This document shows, in pieces, positions 27,137 to 35,983 of a stretch of DNA of 64,000 nt. The stretch is taken from positions 122,915 to 186,914 of the forward strand of contig CAJPGC010000003.1 of NCBI GenBank assembly GCA_905339405.1. The letters run 5' to 3'. The notes under the pieces were generated by a model that made no database searches, was not told where the DNA came from, and saw only the letters and a list, made by a program, of their open reading frames with translations. Origin of the DNA: an uncultured bacterium (lineage in GTDB: Bacteria > Desulfobacterota > GWC2-55-46). A program made the position numbers and the translations under genes. The number at the start of each line of letters is the position of its first letter. Positions within the stretch are counted from its first letter, which is position 1.

Positions 27137-27165
27137 AATTTATTTTATAATAAGGCTTTTGTCAA
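27137..27165 (-). promoter_or_regulatory. Promoter of the hsp20 gene
   Basis: On the minus strand TTGACA (27165-27160) and TAAATT (27142-27137) are exactly 17 bases apart, and the hsp20 start is 47 bases downstream of the -10. I see no CIRCE inverted repeat and no clear sigma-32-type element, so heat control, if any, is not evident from this sequence. Confidence 0.65.
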
Positions 27166-27255
27166 GAAAGCTTAGGGCCTTTCAGCCCGTTTTTGAAAGG
27201 TTTTTTAGGCTTGCCCTGGAGGGGGCGCCCTGTTTACCCATTCCGGTGGTTGAAA

Positions 27256-27275
27256 GGCCGCCTTAGTTGGCGGCC
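27256..27275 (-). terminator. Hairpin overlapping the clpB stop codon
   Basis: GGCCGCC and GGCGGCC flank TTAGTT as a perfect 7-bp inverted repeat whose loop contains the clpB stop codon. On the minus strand it is followed by TTTC only, so it is a weak intrinsic terminator at best. It may instead protect the message 3' end. Confidence 0.45.
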
Positions 27276-29872
27276 TCTTGACCGGCCCTGCCGTTCTTCT
27301 CGAAGACGAGCTTGCCGTCTCTCAAGCCTATGAGTATCCTGTCGTAGTCCCCGAACTCACCCTCGAGGAACTTCATCGCCAGCTCGTCCTGCACCTCGCG
27401 CTGGACGAGCCTCTTCAACGACCTCGCGCCGTAGACCGGGTCGTAGCCCTTGTCAGCGAAGTACTCCTTTGCCTCCGGCGTAAGCCCGATGTCTATGTTC
27501 TTGTCGGCAAGGAGCTTCCCGAGCCTCCTTATCTGGATGTCGACTATCGCCTCCATGTCCGGCCTCGTCAGAGGATGGAAGATTATGATGTCGTCTATCC
27601 TGTTAAGGAACTCTGGCTTGAAGGTCGCGCGCAGGACCTCCATGACCCTCGTCCTTATCTCCTCGTACTCGGATTCCCGGAGCTCGGTAATATGCTGGCT
27701 GCCGATGTTAGAGGTCATTATGATGACCGTGTTCTTGAAATCGACCGTCCTGCCGTGGCCGTCCGTAAGCCTGCCGTCGTCGAGTATCTGGAGGAGGATG
27801 TTGAAGACCTCCGGGTGCGCCTTTTCTATCTCGTCGAAGAGGATGACCGAATAAGGCCTCCTCCTTACCGCCTCGGTAAGAAAGCCGCCTTCCTCGTAGC
27901 CGACGTACCCGGGGGGCGCTCCGATGAGGCGCGCAACCGAATGCTTCTCCATGAACTCGCTCATGTCTATCCTCACCATGGCGCGCTCGTCGTCGAAGAG
28001 GAACTCCGCAAGGGCCCTCGCCGTCTCGGTCTTGCCCACTCCCGTGGGGCCGAGGAATATGAACGAACCTATGGGCCTGTTCGCGTCCTGCAATCCCGCG
28101 CGGGCGCGCCTTACGGCGCTCGAGACGGTCTTCAGCGCGGCGTCCTGGCCAATTACCCTCCTCTTTAAAGAGCCCTCCATTTTTATGAGCTTTTCCTTTT
28201 CGGCCTCGAGCATCCTAGCAACAGGTATACCCGTCCACCTGGAGACGACCTCGGCAATGTCCTCGGCGTCTACCTCTTCCTTGAGCATCTTCTTGCCGCC
28301 CTGGAGCTCTTCGAGCTCTTTTTGCCCGGCTTCAAGAGTCTTGTGAAGCTCGGAGAGACGCCCGTACTTCAGCTCGGCGGCCTTCCCGAGCTCGCCAGCC
28401 CTTTCGGCCTGCGCCGCCTGGAGCTTTATCTCCTCCGTCTTTTTCTTGCTCTCCCGGAGGCGGCTTATGACCTCTTTTTCCTTCTGCCAGTGCGCCTTGA
28501 GCCTGCCGCTCTCCTCTTTTAAAGAAGCGAGCTCGTTGTCAATTTTTTCGAGCCTTTCTATTGACTGCCTGTCGGTCTCCTTTGAAAGGGCCTGCTTTTC
28601 TATCTCGAGCTGGATGACCTTGCGCTCGATGGCGTCTATCTCCGTGGGCATCGAGTCTATCTCTATCCTGAGCTTTGAGGCGGCCTCGTCCACGAGGTCT
28701 ATTGCCTTGTCCGGCAGGAACCTGTCGGTTATGTACCTGTTCGAAAGAGTCGCGGCCGCTATGATGGCCGGGTCGGCGATCCTGACGCCGTGGTGGACCT
28801 CGTAACGCTCCTTGAGGCCGCGAAGGATGGCTATCGTGTGCTCGACAGAAGGCTCGCCGACCTGCACTGGCTGGAACCTGCGCTCCAGGGCGGCGTCTTT
28901 TTCTATGTGCTTCCTGTACTCGTCGAGGGTCGTGGCTCCCACGCAGCGTAGCTCGCCGCGCGCAAGGGCGGGCTTCAACATGTTAGAGGCGTCCATCGCC
29001 CCTTCGGCCGCTCCGGCCCCGACGAGGGTATGGAGCTCGTCTATGAAAAGGATTATGTCCCCCTCGGATTCGGTTATCTCGCGCAAAAGGGCCTTCAGCC
29101 TGTCCTCGAACTCGCCCCTGTACTTTGTGCCCGCTATGAGAGAGCCCAGGTCAAGGGCAAGGAGCCTCTTGTTCCTCAACGTCTCGGGCACGTCCCCGGC
29201 GACTATCCTCTGGGCGAGCCCCTCGACTATCGCGGTCTTGCCCACTCCGGCCTCGCCGATCAGGACGGGGTTGTTCTTCGTGCGCCTCGAGAGGACCTGT
29301 ATTACGCGCCTTATCTCCTCGTCCCTTCCAATTACAGGGTCGAGCTTGTTCGAGCGCGCGAGCTCGACCAAGTCCCTCGTGTACTTGGATACAGACTGGT
29401 ATTTCTCCTCAGGCATCTGGTCAGTGACCCTTTGCGTTCCGCGCACAGAGGTCAGGGCCTTCAACAAGGTGTCTCTCGTCACCCCGTGGGAAGCGAGAAG
29501 GCGGCCCGCCTCCCCTCCCCTTTCTCCCGAGATGGCAAGGAGGAGGTGCTCGGCCGAGACGAACTCGTCCTTCATGTCTCTGGCCTCTTTCATGGCGGCG
29601 TCCATAACCGCCTTGAGCCTCTGGGATATATACGTCTCCCCCGCCCCGTAGACCTTCGGGAGCTTCTTGAGCGCTTCCTCTATCTGCCCCCTAAGGAGCT
29701 TCGCGTTAGAGCCTATCCTCTGGAGGAGCGGGGCCGTTATGCCGCCGTCCTGGCCCATGAGCGAAAGTAGGAGGTGCTCAGGGGTCACCTCCTGCTGTTC
29801 AAGTGCCTCTGCCCGGCTCTGCGCGTCCTGCAAAGCCTCCTGGGATTTTATGGTAAACCTGTCGAGCCGCAT
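27263..29872 (-). CDS. clpB: ATP-dependent disaggregase ClpB
   Basis: An 869-residue Hsp100 protein: N-terminal repeat domain, first AAA module with [13 protein letters not shown] and [13 protein letters not shown], the long coiled-coil middle domain (residues about 400-530) that separates ClpB from ClpA/C, and second AAA module with [15 protein letters not shown] and [13 protein letters not shown]. With DnaK it pulls proteins out of aggregates. The length is normal. A good promoter lies upstream at 29928-29956. Its neighbours hsp20 and htrA serve the same purpose, cytoplasmic and envelope protein quality control. Confidence 0.97.
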   Translation of the reverse strand: MRLDRFTIKSQEALQDAQSRAEALEQQEVTPEHLLLSLMGQDGGITAPLLQRIGSNAKLLRGQIEEALKKLPKVYGAGETYISQRLKAVMDAAMKEARDMKDEFVSAEHLLLAISGERGGEAGRLLASHGVTRDTLLKALTSVRGTQRVTDQMPEEKYQSVSKYTRDLVELARSNKLDPVIGRDEEIRRVIQVLSRRTKNNPVLIGEAGVGKTAIVEGLAQRIVAGDVPETLRNKRLLALDLGSLIAGTKYRGEFEDRLKALLREITESEGDIILFIDELHTLVGAGAAEGAMDASNMLKPALARGELRCVGATTLDEYRKHIEKDAALERRFQPVQVGEPSVEHTIAILRGLKERYEVHHGVRIADPAIIAAATLSNRYITDRFLPDKAIDLVDEAASKLRIEIDSMPTEIDAIERKVIQLEIEKQALSKETDRQSIERLEKIDNELASLKEESGRLKAHWQKEKEVISRLRESKKKTEEIKLQAAQAERAGELGKAAELKYGRLSELHKTLEAGQKELEELQGGKKMLKEEVDAEDIAEVVSRWTGIPVARMLEAEKEKLIKMEGSLKRRVIGQDAALKTVSSAVRRARAGLQDANRPIGSFIFLGPTGVGKTETARALAEFLFDDERAMVRIDMSEFMEKHSVARLIGAPPGYVGYEEGGFLTEAVRRRPYSVILFDEIEKAHPEVFNILLQILDDGRLTDGHGRTVDFKNTVIIMTSNIGSQHITELRESEYEEIRTRVMEVLRATFKPEFLNRIDDIIIFHPLTRPDMEAIVDIQIRRLGKLLADKNIDIGLTPEAKEYFADKGYDPVYGARSLKRLVQREVQDELAMKFLEGEFGDYDRILIGLRDGKLVFEKNGRAGQEAAN

Positions 29873-29927
29873 GGGCTCCTCCTTTCCCCGCTTCTGGCGT
29901 TCTGGCCGGGGATGAGCGATTTCCTAT

Positions 29928-29956
29928 AATGTAGGCGCCCGGCCCGCAATTGTCAA
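29928..29956 (-). promoter_or_regulatory. Promoter of clpB
   Basis: TTGACA (29956-29951) and TACATT (29933-29928) on the minus strand are 17 bases apart. The -10 lies 55 bases before the clpB ATG. GGAGGAG stands just upstream of that ATG. No CIRCE element is seen. The glnE gene starts divergently about 70 bases away. Confidence 0.65.
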
Positions 29957-30023
29957 GGAACTGAGCGGGTTTACGCCTGAGGCCTATTGCCTTTTGCCGC
30001 CGGATGAATTATCATTGCCCCGA

Positions 30024-33000
30024 ATGGTCAAAGGCATATTAAGTAAGGTTGAAACGGAGGCCTCTGTCAAGCTCGCCGAGTTGGGCTTTTCTGACCCGAG
30101 GTGCGCCCTCAGGAACCTCAAGGCCCTTGAAAAAGGCCCGCTTTCCAACGTACTCGACCCCATTCTCGAAAGCGTCATCGAGTCCCCCTCGCCGGATGCG
30201 GCCCTCAACAACTTCGAGAGGGTCTGTGCCGAATGCGACGGGGCCATCCAGAAGCTCGACCAAAAAGAGCTCTCCCGCCTCGTCGCAATCTGCGGCTCGT
30301 CGAACTTCCTCACGGCAATAATATTGAAGCACCCGGAACTGCTGGCGTGGCTCTTCGGCGAAGGGCTTGCCGAGGCGCGCTCGCTCGAGTCCCTGACGGC
30401 GGAAGCCGCCTCGAGGACCGAGGGGCTTACGAGCGTCGAAGAGGCCTCAAAAGAGCTCAGGCTCATGAAACAAAAAGAGTACCTCCGCATTGGAAGCCGC
30501 GACCTTTTGAGGATAGCCCCGCTGGAGGAGACGACAAGGGAGCTTTCAGACCTTGCCTCGGCCTGCCTGGACGCCGCGGTGAAGTTCTCAATAGCCCGCC
30601 ACAAGGCCGCCCACGGCAGCCCTCTTTACGTCCAGGACGGCGTCGAAAAAGAGGCCGAGCTCATGGTAATAGGCATGGGAAAGCTCGGCGGGCGCGAGCT
30701 CAACTTCTCATCCGACATAGACATCATATACATATACTCCTCTGACAAGGGAGATACAACCGGGGTCGAAGGCAGGGACGGCTCTTCGATATCGCTGCAC
30801 GCCTTTTTCGTCAAGGCTTCGATGATGGTCACGAAGCTCATATCGAACGTCACGGAGGACGGCTTCGTATTCAGGGTCGACCTGGACCTCAGGCCTGAGG
30901 GCAGGAGCGGGGATGCCGCGAACTCACTGAGGAGCGCGGAAGTCTACTATGAATCATGGGGGCAGATGTGGGAGCGGGCCGCCATGATAAAGGCCAGGCC
31001 CGTTGCCGGCTCCGCCTCCCTCGGCGAAGAGTTCCTCTCGATGATAAGGCCCTTCGTATTCAGGAAGTACCTGGACTTCACGGCCATCGAGGAGATAAAG
31101 TCGATGAAGGAGAAGATCGACCTGAGCCTCCTTCGGAGAAACCCGGACGCCATAGACGTCAAGCTCGGCGCGGGCGGCATACGAGAAATAGAGTTCTTCT
31201 GCCAGGCTTTGCAGCTCATACACGCCGGAAAGGACGCTTCAATCAGGGAGCGGAACACGTTAAAGACGCTCTCGACGCTCCTTTCGAGAAAATATATAAA
31301 AGAGGACGAGGAACGCCTCCTCAGGGAAGCGTACAGGTTCCTCCGCGACCTCGAGCACAGGATACAGATAGTCGAAGGCAGGCAGAGCCAGGCAATACCG
31401 CCGAGCGTGGATGCCCTGGAGAGGCTCGCGAGGATGATGGGCTTCAAGGACGCCGCCGGGAAAAAGGCCGGGGAGTTCTTCTGGGAAGAATACAGGAAGA
31501 CGACCCATACGGTCCACGAGATATTTCGGTCGCTCTTTTACGCTTCCGAAGAGGCGGCCGAAGTCCCCTCCCACATAAGGGCGCTCCTTTCTCCCGACCT
31601 GCCCGAGGCGGACGCCCAGGAGATGCTCGCCGAGATAGGTTTCAGGGACACGGAGAAGGCCGCGAAAAACCTCGCGCTAATCCGCGAAGGCCCCTCCTTC
31701 GTTCACCTTTCGCCTAAGGCCAGGGTCATACTCCAGAAACTCGGCCCCCGCTTCCTCGAGCGCGCCTCACGTTCGCCAGACCCGGACAGGAGCCTCGGCC
31801 ACCTCGAGAGGTTCATCTCTTCAGTGGGCGCGAGGACGACCTTCTATTCCCTGCTGCTGGAAAACCCCGGGGTGATGGACGAGCTCATAAAGGTCATGGG
31901 CACCTCCGTATTCCTATCAAGGGATTTAATAGAGCACCCGGAGAGCCTCGACATACTCCTTTCCCCGGAACTTTCCATCCCCTGCAAGAGAAAAGAGGAC
32001 ATACTTTCGCCGTTTCTCGCGGAAGCCTCTTCCGGCAGGGACTACGAGGCGAAGCTCGACGCCATAAGAAGGCTCAAGAGCCAGGAGCTCTTCAGGATAG
32101 GCATGAACGACATAGCCGGGACCCTCAAGCTCCGGCAGGTATCAAACCAGATGACCTTCGTGGCCGAAGCAGCCCTCGAAGCCGCAATAGTGCTGGCAAA
32201 GGGCGAGCTCAGGGAGCGCTACGGAGAGTCGGCCACAGGCTCTTTCGGCGTAATCGGCATGGGCAAGCTCGGCGGGCGCGAGCTGATATACGGCTCGGAC
32301 CTTGATATAATATTCGTGTACTCCGACGCCGAAGACGGACGCACGACCGGGCCGAAGGAGATATCTTCGCACGAGTACTTCGTGAAGCTCGGACAGAGGA
32401 TAATAAGCGCTTTGACGCTTCGCACGAAAGAGGGCTTCGTCTTCAACGTCGACGCCAGGCTTCGCCCCTCGGGGAGCGCGGGCCCGCTCGTCGTCTCCGA
32501 AGAAGCTCTCCTCAAGTACCACTCGGGGGCGACCCAGGTATGGGAGAGGCAGGCCCTCACGAAGGCAAGGGCCGCCGCCGGAGACCTCGCGTTCGTCTCA
32601 GGCGTCGTAAGAAAGCTCTGGGACACGCTCTACACAAGGGAGCTTACCCCGGCTGACGTAGACGAGATGCTCCGCATACGGGGGCGCATGGAAGTTGAAA
32701 TTGCTAAGGAAGACGCCAACCGGTATAATATCAAGACCGGAGAAGGCGGCATAGTCGACAGCGAGTTCCTCGTGCAGGCCCTACAGCTCAAATGGGGGGC
32801 GGCAAAAAGAGGGCTCCAGACGCCCTATACGATGAAGGCGCTCGCCAGGGCCGGCCATGAGGGGCTCCTTTCAGCCGAAGAGCTTACGGCCGTGAAGGAC
32901 GCTTACCTTTTCATGCGCTCCATAGAGACGAGGCTGAGGATTGTCCACGACAGGCCTGAAGGCTATCTCTACAAAGACTCCGAAGAGCTGAACTCTCTGG

Positions 33001-33119
33001 CCAGGAGGCTCGGCTACTCCGGGATGGACGCCGGTGGAAAGCTCCTCAAGGCCTACGCCGGATATGCCGAAAAAGTAAGAGCGATATACCTCAAGACCTT
33101 GAATAGCCTTAAGGGCTGA
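30024..33119 (+). CDS. glnE: Glutamine synthetase adenylyltransferase/deadenylylase GlnE
   Basis: A large protein (1031 residues from the ATG at 30024; a TTG at 29994 is an alternative and neither has a strong ribosome binding site). It has two nucleotidyltransferase halves, each with the family motif: GMGKLGGRELNFSSDIDI at about residue 216 and GMGKLGGRELIYGSDLDI at about 745. The N-terminal half removes AMP from glutamine synthetase and the C-terminal half adds it, under control of PII. Length and motifs are standard. It is followed by an intrinsic terminator. Glutamate dehydrogenase two genes later makes this a small nitrogen-assimilation neighbourhood. Confidence 0.96.
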   Translation: MVKGILSKVETEASVKLAELGFSDPRCALRNLKALEKGPLSNVLDPILESVIESPSPDAALNNFERVCAECDGAIQKLDQKELSRLVAICGSSNFLTAIILKHPELLAWLFGEGLAEARSLESLTAEAASRTEGLTSVEEASKELRLMKQKEYLRIGSRDLLRIAPLEETTRELSDLASACLDAAVKFSIARHKAAHGSPLYVQDGVEKEAELMVIGMGKLGGRELNFSSDIDIIYIYSSDKGDTTGVEGRDGSSISLHAFFVKASMMVTKLISNVTEDGFVFRVDLDLRPEGRSGDAANSLRSAEVYYESWGQMWERAAMIKARPVAGSASLGEEFLSMIRPFVFRKYLDFTAIEEIKSMKEKIDLSLLRRNPDAIDVKLGAGGIREIEFFCQALQLIHAGKDASIRERNTLKTLSTLLSRKYIKEDEERLLREAYRFLRDLEHRIQIVEGRQSQAIPPSVDALERLARMMGFKDAAGKKAGEFFWEEYRKTTHTVHEIFRSLFYASEEAAEVPSHIRALLSPDLPEADAQEMLAEIGFRDTEKAAKNLALIREGPSFVHLSPKARVILQKLGPRFLERASRSPDPDRSLGHLERFISSVGARTTFYSLLLENPGVMDELIKVMGTSVFLSRDLIEHPESLDILLSPELSIPCKRKEDILSPFLAEASSGRDYEAKLDAIRRLKSQELFRIGMNDIAGTLKLRQVSNQMTFVAEAALEAAIVLAKGELRERYGESATGSFGVIGMGKLGGRELIYGSDLDIIFVYSDAEDGRTTGPKEISSHEYFVKLGQRIISALTLRTKEGFVFNVDARLRPSGSAGPLVVSEEALLKYHSGATQVWERQALTKARAAAGDLAFVSGVVRKLWDTLYTRELTPADVDEMLRIRGRMEVEIAKEDANRYNIKTGEGGIVDSEFLVQALQLKWGAAKRGLQTPYTMKALARAGHEGLLSAEELTAVKDAYLFMRSIETRLRIVHDRPEGYLYKDSEELNSLARRLGYSGMDAGGKLLKAYAGYAEKVRAIYLKTLNSLKG

Positions 33120-33142
33120 AATTCCGCCGCAAACCCTTAAGG

Positions 33143-33161
33143 AGCCCGCAAACGGGCTTTT
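33143..33161 (+). terminator. Intrinsic terminator after glnE
   Basis: AGCCCG, loop CAAA, CGGGCT and a T-run form a compact stem-loop 24 bases after the glnE stop codon. Confidence 0.75.
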
Positions 33162-33180
33162 CAATACCTGTTGAACTGTT

Positions 33181-33293
33181 GAAGATTCCAGCGGCAAGCC
33201 GCTGGAATCTTCGACACATAAGATGTTTTCGATTTACTGTTCGCTCGCTCGACCCCGCAGCTTGCGCGGGGATTGCGCTCGCTATGTGTGTTC
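33181..33293 (+). repeat. Structured leader-like element C, copy 1
   Basis: The element starts with a perfect 15-bp stem (GAAGATTCCAGCGGC, AA, complement; 33181-33212). Next come arms ACACATA and TATGTGT enclosing about 60 bases, with an inner stem CCCCGC/GCGGGG. It ends GTGTGTTC, immediately before a purine-rich AAAAAGGGGG. A second copy lies at 35862-35974. Stem positions differ between copies in a compensatory way (GATTCC/GGAATC against GGTTCC/GGAACC). It could be a cis-acting RNA leader or a mobile palindromic unit. Confidence 0.8.
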
Positions 33294-33311
33294 AAAAAGG
33301 GGGTCTTTGTT

Positions 33312-35753
33312 TTGAAGGAAAAACAGGGCGTGCTCGCGAAGGTCGGCCTTCCGGGGCTTCTTCACCTCATATACCTGAGGGGTGACGAGTCAGCGGTACT
33401 CGACGTCATCAAAGAGCCGATAAAAAAGCGTTTTTACTTCAGGCAGGGCATACCGGTTGCGGCAAGCTCGAACATATTGAACGAAGTACTGGGCAGACTC
33501 CTCATGCAGGAGGGTGTCATAACCCAGCAGCAGTACGAGACCTCCCTGGAGATCGTCCTCAAGGAAAAGAAGCGCCACGGAGAGGTCCTCATATCGATGG
33601 GGCTCCTTACCCACGAGGCCCTCGAGGACTTCCTCGCCCTCCAGCTCAAAAGAAGGCTCTTCCGCCTGTTCGACTGGGACGAAGGCTCGTACAGGTACAT
33701 AAAGACGGAGCTGCCCGGCAGCATACCCTCAAAGCCGTTCCACCCGGCCTCCCTCATACTCGAGGGCATAAGCCTGGGTTTCTACCCGGTCAAAAAGATA
33801 AGGTCAGGCCTCGAAGGCTGGCTCAACAAGAAAGCCTGCCTGTCGCTCGAAGGAAACCCCTACAGGCTCGAAGACTTCAGACTGAACCTGCAGGAGAAGA
33901 GGTTCGCCGAGTCGATCGACGGCGGCAGGACGCTTTCAGAGGCGCTCGATTCCTCAGACCTTCTCCGCCATCGCGCCGAGTCAATAGCCTTGAGCCTTGC
34001 CATGACAGGCCTCATTAAGGACGAGCAGGGGCTCGCCGCCTCCCCAGAGGTGCTCCTCGAAGAGGCGAAGGAGACCCACGCCCCGGAAGTGCCCGTAGAC
34101 TCCAAGCTCAATGCCGAGCTCATGTTCATGCGCGCGAAAAGCGCCATCGGAAGGCGCGAGTTTTCGGCCGCGATAACCGTCCTCAAGGACATCACGAACA
34201 TAAACCCGGCAGAAGGCGAATACTGGGCGTGGCTCGGCTGGGCAATCTACAACGAAGACCCCGGCAAGATAAAAGAGGCCGAAGCGGTAATCAAAGACTC
34301 CATCGACCTCAACAACGACCTGGACGCGGCCTGGCATTTCCTCGGCATGCTCTTTTTGGCCGAAGGCAACCTCGTCTGGGCGAAGATATCCTTCGAGACG
34401 GCCCTCCAGAAAAACCCCTGGAACACCGAATCGCTCTCCGAGCTCAAGAGGCTCGAGCTCAGGCTCATTTACAGGGACGCGCCCCAGGAGACTACGGCCG
34501 CCTTCGGCTTCATCGAAGACCCCTTTGCCCCGGTCCCCAGAAAAGTTACTCTTTCCGAGGTGCAGAACGCGGCTCTTGAGTCGCTGGCAAGGGCCGTAAG
34601 GAAAAAGACCGGGCCAGTTCTCCTCGAAGGAGCCGCAGGAACAGGCAAGACGACCGTACTGCTAGAGCTTTTAAAAAGACTCTCGCCAGACAAGGTGCTC
34701 TCCGCCATCATACTCAAGCCGGCGGGCCGCGAGCTCGACCTCATTAAAGAGATAAACAGGGGGCTCGGCTGCGCCGTTGAAGCGCCGACTGTAAAAGAAC
34801 AGCTTTTAAACCTCGGCATGAGGGTGTCCCAGAACCGTATACAGGGCGGCTCAACCCTGGTCATAATAGACGAGGCGCACAGGCTCTCTTCGGGCTGCCT
34901 TAAGCTCATCCAGTACCTCTCGAGGCTCAAGGCCGTCCAGCTCCTCCTTTCAGGCGAGACGTCTCTTGCAGAAAAACTCAAGACCGCCGACTTCCAGGAG
35001 CTAGACGCCAAACTCTCCTCGAGGATCACACTTGCCGACCTCACAAAAGAAGAGACCGTGGCCCTCATCGACTCTATGCTCTCCAGGGCCGAGCGGCGCA
35101 AATCCGCCGGAGCATCCTTTACAATAGGCATCGAGGAGGCCGAAGAGATATTCGAGGCGACCGGCGGCAACCCGAGCGCAATCAGAAAAGAGGCAACCGC
35201 CATCCTCCAGAAGGCGTTCGACGACCTGAAAGCGGCTTCTGCTCCTACGCCGCCCCCCGCTGAAGAAGCCGCGATAGAAGAAGAGGTAGCGGAAAAGCCT
35301 TTTGAAGAGCCTTCAGCGCCGTTAATCAAAGAGGAGGCACAAGGGCCCGGCGAGCTGCCGGAGTTCGCGAATGAAGAGGAAACAGAAGGCAAGTGGGAAG
35401 AAGAAGGCGCTCACGAGCCCCCTACTACGCCGGGACCAGCGGCACAGGAAGGGACTGTAAGGGCGACTGCACAGCCCCATTCAGAGACTCCGGAGAGCAT
35501 CAAGGAAGAGCAGCCTGCGAAAAAATCGCTGCTCCGCCTTATATTCTGGGTAATACTCATGATAGCGTCCGGCCTCATCGTGGGGTCGCTCATAGGGACA
35601 TACTGGTTCGGCCAGCCCAGGGTCGAGGAGACTGTCGCACCTATTGAAACGCCGGTCGAGCCTTCTGCCCCGCTGCAGACGACCGGTGAGACGGACCAGG
35701 GGGCCCCGATGGACGGCTCCCTTGACATTGGCGGCTTGGACGGGTCTATTTAA
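33312..35753 (+). CDS. DUF4388-TPR-AAA (ExeA-like)-transmembrane fusion protein
   Basis: About 813 residues from a TTG at 33312, chosen because AGGGGG lies eight bases before it; the frame itself extends to 33273 through the repeat. Domains in order: a DUF4388/PatA-like N-terminus (GVLAKVGLPGLLHLIYLRG), a helical region with TPR-like repeats (residues about 270-380), an ExeA/GspA-type AAA ATPase (EGAAGTGKTTVLLELL and TLVIIDEAHRLSSG), a Pro/Glu-rich linker, one membrane segment (FWVILMIASGLIVGSLIG) and a short exterior tail. ExeA-type ATPases help assemble secretin complexes; DUF4388 occurs in two-component and gliding or motility regulators. The combination suggests a membrane-tethered assembly or signalling ATPase. 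No secretin genes are nearby. Confidence 0.85.
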   Translation: MKEKQGVLAKVGLPGLLHLIYLRGDESAVLDVIKEPIKKRFYFRQGIPVAASSNILNEVLGRLLMQEGVITQQQYETSLEIVLKEKKRHGEVLISMGLLTHEALEDFLALQLKRRLFRLFDWDEGSYRYIKTELPGSIPSKPFHPASLILEGISLGFYPVKKIRSGLEGWLNKKACLSLEGNPYRLEDFRLNLQEKRFAESIDGGRTLSEALDSSDLLRHRAESIALSLAMTGLIKDEQGLAASPEVLLEEAKETHAPEVPVDSKLNAELMFMRAKSAIGRREFSAAITVLKDITNINPAEGEYWAWLGWAIYNEDPGKIKEAEAVIKDSIDLNNDLDAAWHFLGMLFLAEGNLVWAKISFETALQKNPWNTESLSELKRLELRLIYRDAPQETTAAFGFIEDPFAPVPRKVTLSEVQNAALESLARAVRKKTGPVLLEGAAGTGKTTVLLELLKRLSPDKVLSAIILKPAGRELDLIKEINRGLGCAVEAPTVKEQLLNLGMRVSQNRIQGGSTLVIIDEAHRLSSGCLKLIQYLSRLKAVQLLLSGETSLAEKLKTADFQELDAKLSSRITLADLTKEETVALIDSMLSRAERRKSAGASFTIGIEEAEEIFEATGGNPSAIRKEATAILQKAFDDLKAASAPTPPPAEEAAIEEEVAEKPFEEPSAPLIKEEAQGPGELPEFANEEETEGKWEEEGAHEPPTTPGPAAQEGTVRATAQPHSETPESIKEEQPAKKSLLRLIFWVILMIASGLIVGSLIGTYWFGQPRVEETVAPIETPVEPSAPLQTTGETDQGAPMDGSLDIGGLDGSI

Positions 35754-35861
35754 TATTGCCGCCGAAAATTTCCAAAGATAACCGCCCGGACTCCGGAAAC
35801 CCGGGTTTCCCCAGAGAAGCCGGGGTTTTTCAGCTTTTTTTCCAGCTCCACGCCGACCTTT

Positions 35862-35974
35862 GAAGGTTCCCCGCGGCTTGCCTCGTGGAACCTTCGGCAC
35901 ATAAGGAATTTCATCTATCGCTCGTTTGACCCCGCAACAAAACTGCGGGGAATACGCTCGCTATGTGTGTTCAA
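35862..35974 (+). repeat. Structured leader-like element C, copy 2
   Basis: The same layout as the copy at 33181: an outer stem GAAGGTTCC/GGAACCTTC, arms CACATA/TATGTG, an inner stem CCCCGCA/TGCGGGG, and the shared end CGCTCGCTATGTGTGTTC. The gdhA ribosome binding site AAGGAG starts directly at its end (the first two A's are 35973-35974). In the 108 bases between the previous stop codon and this element I see only a GC-rich stretch that could form an imperfect terminator (CCGGGTTTCC...CCGGGGTTTTT). Confidence 0.8.
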
Positions 35975-35983
35975 GGAGATGAC

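Noticed and set aside
27091..29993. CIRCE or other heat-shock operator before hsp20 or clpB
   Set aside because: No TTAGCACTC-type inverted repeat is present at either promoter; ordinary sigma-70-type elements are seen.
35963..35983. Upstream ATG as the start of glutamate dehydrogenase
   Set aside because: It lies inside repeat element C and has no ribosome binding site. AAGGAG is placed correctly for the ATG at 35984.
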